Origin: Flavobacterium phragmitis
GTDB lineage: Bacteria; Bacteroidota; Bacteroidia; Flavobacteriales; Flavobacteriaceae
Direction: 5' to 3'
Assembly: GCF_900112575.1 (NCBI RefSeq)
Contig: NZ_FOMH01000013.1
Coordinates: 1-64,000, forward strand
Length of the DNA stretch: 64,000 bases
Below, piece by piece: positions 60,413-64,000 of the stretch (positions within the stretch are counted from its first letter, which is position 1; every line of letters starts with the position of its first letter). The notes under the pieces were generated by a model. It was not told where the DNA came from and did no database searches. It saw only the letters and a program-made list of their open reading frames with translations. Position numbers and translations under genes: made by a program.

Positions 60413-60443
60413 TAAAAAAAACACCACTTTAAAAAAAGTGGTG
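60413..60443 (-). terminator. Terminator of tRNA-Met
   Basis: A 9-bp stem CACCACTTT (60422-60430)/AAAGTGGTG (60435-60443) is followed on the minus strand by a T run (60413-60421). Confidence 0.88.
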
Positions 60444-60451
60444 CTTTTACC

Positions 60452-60528
60452 TGGTAGCGAGGACGGGAGTTGAACCCGTGACCTCAGGGTTATGAATCCT
60501 GCGCTCTAACCAACTGAGCTACCTCGCC
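60452..60528 (-). tRNA. tRNA-Met (anticodon CAT)
   Basis: Read leftward, the gene runs from GGCGAGG at 60528 to an encoded CCA at 60452-60454. The acceptor stem is GGCGAGG with CCTCGCT; the D arm is GCTCAGTTGGTTAGAGC; the anticodon loop is TTCATAA. The anticodon stem (CAGGA/CCCTG) has one A-C mismatch at the loop-proximal position. It lacks the triple GC of initiator tRNAs, so it is elongator Met (or the CAT precursor of tRNA-Ile2, which cannot be excluded by eye). A terminator follows. Confidence 0.9.
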
Positions 60529-60679
60529 TGGACTGCTATCATGAATTCCTGATTGCGGGTGCAAAGATAGAAATAATATTAAAGCGTGCAAGCATAAAAT
60601 GAAGAAAAAAAAATATTTTTAAAAACGCATTGTTTTTGGACATATATTCTTATATTTCCAAAAAAATTAAAAGTAGCAC

Positions 60680-61072
60680 ATGGAGTCAAAAATACGTTAC
60701 GAAATAGAGTTTCCGATCAATTCTTCGCCACAATTATTGTATCAATATATATCAACTCCGTCAGGATTACAAGAATGGTTTGCTGACAATGTTAATTCAA
60801 GAGGAGAGTTTTTTACATTTATCTGGAATGATTCACAGGAAAAAGCACGTCTAGCATCTAAAAAATCTGGCGAAAAAGTAAAATTTAAATGGGTTGATGA
60901 AAGTAGTAAAGACACTGATTACTTTTTTGAACTTCATATTTTAGTCGATGAATTGACTAAAGATGTATCATTAATGGTAGTTGATTTTGCAGAAAAAGAA
61001 GAACTTGGAGAAGCTAAACAATTGTGGGAGAATCAAATCTCAGACTTAAAACATCTTATAGGTTCTGTTTAG
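60680..61072 (+). CDS. START-like/AHSA1-type domain protein
   Basis: A 130-residue cytoplasmic protein of the SRPBCC/START-like group: KIRYEIEFPINSSPQLLYQY, ISTPSGLQEWFADNVN, EFFTFIWNDSQEKARL, and the helical end LWENQISDLKHLIG. The core matches the short START-like family found in Bacteroidetes next to aminotransferase genes. It may bind a hydrophobic ligand; no catalytic site is expected. It is followed 55 bases later by the class IV aminotransferase, with a terminator-like hairpin in the gap. Confidence 0.8.
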   Translation: MESKIRYEIEFPINSSPQLLYQYISTPSGLQEWFADNVNSRGEFFTFIWNDSQEKARLASKKSGEKVKFKWVDESSKDTDYFFELHILVDELTKDVSLMVVDFAEKEELGEAKQLWENQISDLKHLIGSV

Positions 61073-61092
61073 TAAAAGTCTATTTTATACCT

Positions 61093-61127
61093 TATATTTG
61101 CCCTGAACAAAATTCAGGGTTTTTTTT
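61093..61127 (+). promoter_or_regulatory. Overlapping promoter and terminator hairpin before pabC-like gene
   Basis: TATATTTG (61093-61100) is an exact -7 box. It is followed directly by a hairpin CCCTGAA-CAAAA-TTCAGGG (61101-61119) and T8 up to the ATG at 61128. The hairpin with T run can terminate the START-like transcript. A transcript starting from this box would begin within the hairpin and so would not be terminated by it. Confidence 0.55.
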
Positions 61128-61964
61128 ATGATTAATTTTAACGGAAACATAACGAAAGAAGATAATATACTAACTCTAAACCGCGGTTTTTTGTATGGCG
61201 ACGGAATATTCGAAACCGTAAAAATTGTCAACGGAAAAATCTTGTTTCTTGAAGATCACTATTTTAGATTGATGGCTTCGATGCGTGTCGTTAGAATGAT
61301 GATTCCTATGGATTTTACAATGGAATATTTTGAAGAACAAATTCTTAATTTGGTTAATCAATTGAATATAGCTTCTTCGGCAAGAGCCAGAATTACTGTT
61401 TTTAGAAAAGATGGCGGTTTGTATCTTCCTAAAACAAATGATATTTCATTTTTAATAAACGCCATTTCTCTTGGAAATAAAGGTTATAGTGTAAATTCAA
61501 GCGAATACGAAGTAGATTTGTATAAAGACTTTTATGTGACAAAACAATTATTATCGTCTCTTAAAACGACTAATAAGATGATTAATATAACGGGAAGTAT
61601 TTTTGCAGATGAAAACGGCCTTGCCAATTGTATTTTACTGAATGACAGCAAGAATGTAGTAGAAGCACTTCAAGGAAATATCTTTATGGTTTCGGGAAAT
61701 AAATTGATTACGCCACCAGTTTCAGAAGGTGCCTTAAATGGTATAATGCGTAAACAAATTTTAGCTTTAGCTAAGAAAATAGAAGGCATAGAAGTTTCAG
61801 AAGAAATAATTTCGCCGTTTGATCTTCAAAAAGCTGACGAATTATTTCTCACCAATGTAATCACAGGGATACAGCCGATAACTAAATATCGAAAAAAGGA
61901 GTTTAAAGCGAATATGGCTCATTTATTAGTGCAGAAACTAAATGAATCCATTTCTGAAAATTAA
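61128..61964 (+). CDS. Class IV aminotransferase (aminodeoxychorismate lyase-like)
   Basis: A 278-residue PLP enzyme. Motifs are FNGNITKEDNILTLNRGFLY, GDGIFETVKIVNGKI, the Lys in SLKTTNKMINITGS, and GNIFMVSGNKLITPPVSEG with GIMRKQILALAK. These are the fold-type IV signatures shared by aminodeoxychorismate lyase (PabC), BCAT and D-amino-acid transaminase. The length and GDGIFET opening favour PabC (4-aminobenzoate synthesis), but the sub-family is not fixed. Its last 4 bases overlap the convergent YqgE gene. Confidence 0.85.
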   Translation: MINFNGNITKEDNILTLNRGFLYGDGIFETVKIVNGKILFLEDHYFRLMASMRVVRMMIPMDFTMEYFEEQILNLVNQLNIASSARARITVFRKDGGLYLPKTNDISFLINAISLGNKGYSVNSSEYEVDLYKDFYVTKQLLSSLKTTNKMINITGSIFADENGLANCILLNDSKNVVEALQGNIFMVSGNKLITPPVSEGALNGIMRKQILALAKKIEGIEVSEEIISPFDLQKADELFLTNVITGIQPITKYRKKEFKANMAHLLVQKLNESISEN

Positions 61965-62521
61965 TTCAGATATGGATTTTCAGGTGCATTAGACCAAATA
62001 AGATAATCGCCTCCAAGCTCAATAATCTGCTCTTTCCAGAAATGAGTGGTGGATTTTCCAATAATTTTATTCTTATAATTATTATCAGCAATAATCCAAG
62101 AGTTTCCCTGCATTTCATTTTCGAGCTGATTTTCGTCCCAGCCAGTATACCCTAAGAAAAAGCGAATGTTGTTTTTGCTGATAGCACCGCTGTTTATAAG
62201 GTCTTTAGTAGACTCAAAATCGCCTCCCCAATAAATTCCGTTCGAAATCTCAACGCTGTTTGGGATTAATTCAGGAATATTGTGAATGAAATAAAGATTA
62301 TCCTGTTCTACAGGCCCTCCGTTATATATCTTAAAGTTGGCATCAATTTCCGGGATTAAGTCACTAATAGTATATTTTAATGGCTTATTAATTATAAAAC
62401 CTATTGATCCTTCTTTGTTATGGTCTGCTAATAAAATTACCGATCTGTTAAAAGATAAATCTCCAATTATTGAAGGCTCGGCAATAAGCAGGTGTCCTTT
62501 TTTTAATTTTTCTGAAATCAT
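61961..62521 (-). CDS. YqgE/AlgH family protein (UPF0301)
   Basis: A 186-residue cytoplasmic protein starting MISEKLKKGHLLIAEPSIIG. The family motifs are SVILLADHNKEGSIGFIINK, the GGPVEQDNLYFIH block, NGIYWGGDF, and FFLGYTGWDENQLENEM. UPF0301 proteins are widespread, and no enzymatic activity is known. A longer frame reaching 62605 is rejected: it adds a poly-Phe stretch and no family residues. It is convergent with the aminotransferase gene, with a 4-base overlap. Confidence 0.92.
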   Translation of the reverse strand: MISEKLKKGHLLIAEPSIIGDLSFNRSVILLADHNKEGSIGFIINKPLKYTISDLIPEIDANFKIYNGGPVEQDNLYFIHNIPELIPNSVEISNGIYWGGDFESTKDLINSGAISKNNIRFFLGYTGWDENQLENEMQGNSWIIADNNYKNKIIGKSTTHFWKEQIIELGGDYLIWSNAPENPYLN

Positions 62522-62590
62522 ACGGTTACAATTTTTATTAAATTTAATCATAAAAAAATTAAAATCACAAAAAAAATCGTTAAACCGCAT

Positions 62591-62617
62591 AAAAAAACCT
62601 TCCATAAGGAAGGTTTT
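62591..62617 (-). terminator. Terminator of the HU gene
   Basis: A 10-bp stem AAAACCTTCC (62594-62603)/GGAAGGTTTT (62608-62617) with a 4-nt loop continues on the minus strand into a T run. It lies 33 bases beyond the HU stop. Confidence 0.88.
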
Positions 62618-62649
62618 AATTATATTGTAAGTTTAGAGAACTTTCTTAC

Positions 62650-62922
62650 TTAGTTCACTGCACCTTCTAATTCAGCTCCAGCTTTGAATTTTACAACATT
62701 TTTAGCTGCGATTTTGATTGTTTTTCCTGTTTGAGGGTTTCTACCATCTCTAGCAGCTCTAGAAGAAACTGACCAAGATCCGAAACCTACTAATGAAACT
62801 CTTCCTCCTTTTTTCAAAGTTGTCCCTACGTTACCTAAAAAAGACTCTAAAGCTAATTTCGCCGCAGCTTTTGTAATTCCTGCATCAGCAGCGATAGCAT
62901 CGATTAATTCTGATTTGTTCAT
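62650..62922 (-). CDS. HU-family DNA-binding protein
   Basis: A 90-residue histone-like protein: MNKSELIDAIAADAGITKAA (dimerisation helices), SLVGFGSWSVSSRAARDGRN (strands and arm), PQTGKTIKIAAKNVVKFKAG (DNA-intercalating Pro region and saddle). Length and motifs match HU exactly. It bends DNA and organises the nucleoid. The gene has a full promoter (TTG, 19 bases, TAAATTTG) and its own terminator, so it is monocistronic and probably highly expressed. Confidence 0.97.
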   Translation of the reverse strand: MNKSELIDAIAADAGITKAAAKLALESFLGNVGTTLKKGGRVSLVGFGSWSVSSRAARDGRNPQTGKTIKIAAKNVVKFKAGAELEGAVN

Positions 62923-62966
62923 AATAATTAGTTATTAATTGTTGGTTAAAAAAAATTGTTAATACA

Positions 62967-62996
62967 CAAATTTAGTAGGAAATCCGTTGCGTGCAA
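62967..62996 (-). promoter_or_regulatory. HU promoter
   Basis: On the minus strand, TTG (62994-62996), 19 bases, then TAAATTTG (62967-62974). Both elements and the spacing are as expected for Bacteroidetes sigma-A. Confidence 0.75.
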
Positions 62997-63102
62997 GTCT
63001 TTTCTTTAATTTTAGCAAAAATTGTTGATAACTTGCTTTTTTTGTTCATAAAGAATGTTGTTCATCGATGAAAAGCAAGTACAAACCCCTGTTTTACTGA
63101 GC

Positions 63103-64000
63103 TTAATAGACTTTTGCAGCGTCAGAAAAGCTAACTCCATTTAATAATTCTGAAGCAAGCATTCTCTTTTTTCCTGGCAATTGTAGACTTAATAACTGAA
63201 CAAAGCCCTCTTTTATTGCAATCTTGATTTCTTTTTTATTGCTTACAATTTTTCCAATTTCAAATGAATGAGCTTCTGAAATAAGTTTTGACTCGTAAAT
63301 TTTAATGCTTAATTCCTCGTCTTTATCCTTTAGAAAACACCAAGAAGCTGGATACGGACTTAAGCCTCGAATCAAATTATGGATTTCGGCTCCAGATTTT
63401 GTCCAGTCGATTTTACAGTTTTCCTTGTTTAGTTTATAAGCTGTTTTGATGTCGTCATTGTCTTGCTGAATAGTTGTAGTTACATTTCCGTTTTCAATAA
63501 CTTTTAAAGTATCAATAACGGTTGTGCTTCCTAAATTCATCAAACGATCGTGTAATTGTCCGGCTGTTTCTTCTGGTTCGATTGCGATTTCCGAATTTAA
63601 AATCATCGCACCAGTATCAATTTTATCATCAATAAAGAAAGTGGTAACTCCGGTTTTGGTTTCTCCATTAATAATGGCCCAGTTGATTGGCGCCGCACCG
63701 CGATAATTGGGCAATAAAGATGCGTGAAGGTTAAAAGTTCCTAAACTTGGCATTTCCCAAACTACTTTTGGCAGCATTCTAAAAGCCACTACAATTTGTA
63801 AATTGGCATTTAAAGCTTTTAATTCGGCTAAAAAATTCTCGTCTTTTAAATTGGTTGGTTGTAATAAGGTAAGATTGTTGGCAATTGCATATTCCTTTAC
63901 AGCCGAATATTTTATTTTTTGCCCGCGTCCTGCTGGTTTATCTGCAGCAGTAATCACGCCGACTACGTCATAGTTGTTTTTTATAATGGTGTCCAAAATG
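63103..64000 (-). CDS. fmt: Methionyl-tRNA formyltransferase, 3' part only
   Basis: The reading frame runs off the right edge, so only the C-terminal 299 or so residues are present (the whole enzyme is usually about 315). Visible motifs are DKPAGRGQKIKYS, the formyl-transfer motif SLLPNYRGAAPINWAIINGE and VTTFFIDDKIDTGAMI. The C-terminal OB-type part has IRGLSPYPASW and PGKKRMLASELL. It formylates Met-tRNA initiator. A TTG at 63996 is an internal codon, not a start. HU lies downstream on the same strand. Confidence 0.95.
   Translation of the reverse strand, partial: ILDTIIKNNYDVVGVITAADKPAGRGQKIKYSAVKEYAIANNLTLLQPTNLKDENFLAELKALNANLQIVVAFRMLPKVVWEMPSLGTFNLHASLLPNYRGAAPINWAIINGETKTGVTTFFIDDKIDTGAMILNSEIAIEPEETAGQLHDRLMNLGSTTVIDTLKVIENGNVTTTIQQDNDDIKTAYKLNKENCKIDWTKSGAEIHNLIRGLSPYPASWCFLKDKDEELSIKIYESKLISEAHSFEIGKIVSNKKEIKIAIKEGFVQLLSLQLPGKKRMLASELLNGVSFSDAAKVY

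Noticed and set aside
61961..62605. Long version of YqgE starting at 62605
   Set aside because: The first 28 codons are Phe-rich and lack family sequence; the ATG at 62521 matches UPF0301.

Overview
This is an AT-rich chromosomal window from a member of the Bacteroidota, almost certainly a Flavobacterium or close relative. The grounds are: promoters of the Bacteroidetes type (-7 box TAnnTTTG) ahead of many genes; two SusC/SusD pairs with carbohydrate-active enzymes; a hybrid two-component sensor; a FecR/ECF-sigma TonB system; and families such as DUF2807, DUF3347, DUF4249, DUF4870 and DUF6624. No rRNA genes, prophage, integrase, transposase or CRISPR array were found.

Layout. 1-6400: tRNA-Pro, trxB, then a leftward envelope module (PadR regulator, PspC-domain membrane protein, two DUF2807 proteins), a DUF4870 membrane protein and a DUF4442 protein. 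6500-14900: mostly leftward, copper handling. It holds a small Cys-pair protein, an SH3 protein with a membrane partner, a multicopper oxidase carrying a C-terminal barrel-like extension, a CopA-type P-type ATPase, an AraC-type regulator with a metal-binding N-terminus, a DUF3347 protein and a Cys-rich exported protein. 14900-17000: divergent AraC regulator and MFS exporter. 17061-24366: polysaccharide locus 1 (susC, susD, FN3/beta-helix lipoprotein) behind a LacI-type operator. 24367-28960: a 13-bp tandem repeat, a pentapeptide-repeat protein, an AraC/DUF6642 pair, a nucleosidase, a sirtuin and a dispersed structured repeat.

29131-45021: polysaccharide locus 2. A hybrid two-component regulator precedes susC, susD, a GH10-family enzyme, a PKD-domain surface lipoprotein, a clan GH-A enzyme and a GH2 enzyme. 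The gaps are filled with dispersed inverted repeats. 45086-47306: a tripartite HipBST-like toxin-antitoxin module with three operators exactly 71 bp apart and a DUF6624 gene. 47374-52714: triloop hairpins, then a leftward operon of ECF sigma factor, small HMA-like protein, FecR anti-sigma factor, STN-type TonB receptor and DUF4249 lipoprotein. 53012-64000: a DUF2339 giant membrane protein, glutamine amidotransferase, GNAT, MocR-type regulator, tRNA-Met, START-like protein, class IV aminotransferase, YqgE, HU and the 3' part of fmt.

The observations most worth following are: the equidistant operators of the hipBST-like module; the copper regulator that joins an HMA-like domain to an AraC HTH; the oxidase-barrel fusion; the conserved small ORF placed between ECF sigma and FecR with a paralogue elsewhere in the window; the LacI-type palindrome abutting the -7 box of susC1; and several families of short dispersed inverted repeats. 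All assignments come from reading motifs by eye; no database search was run.
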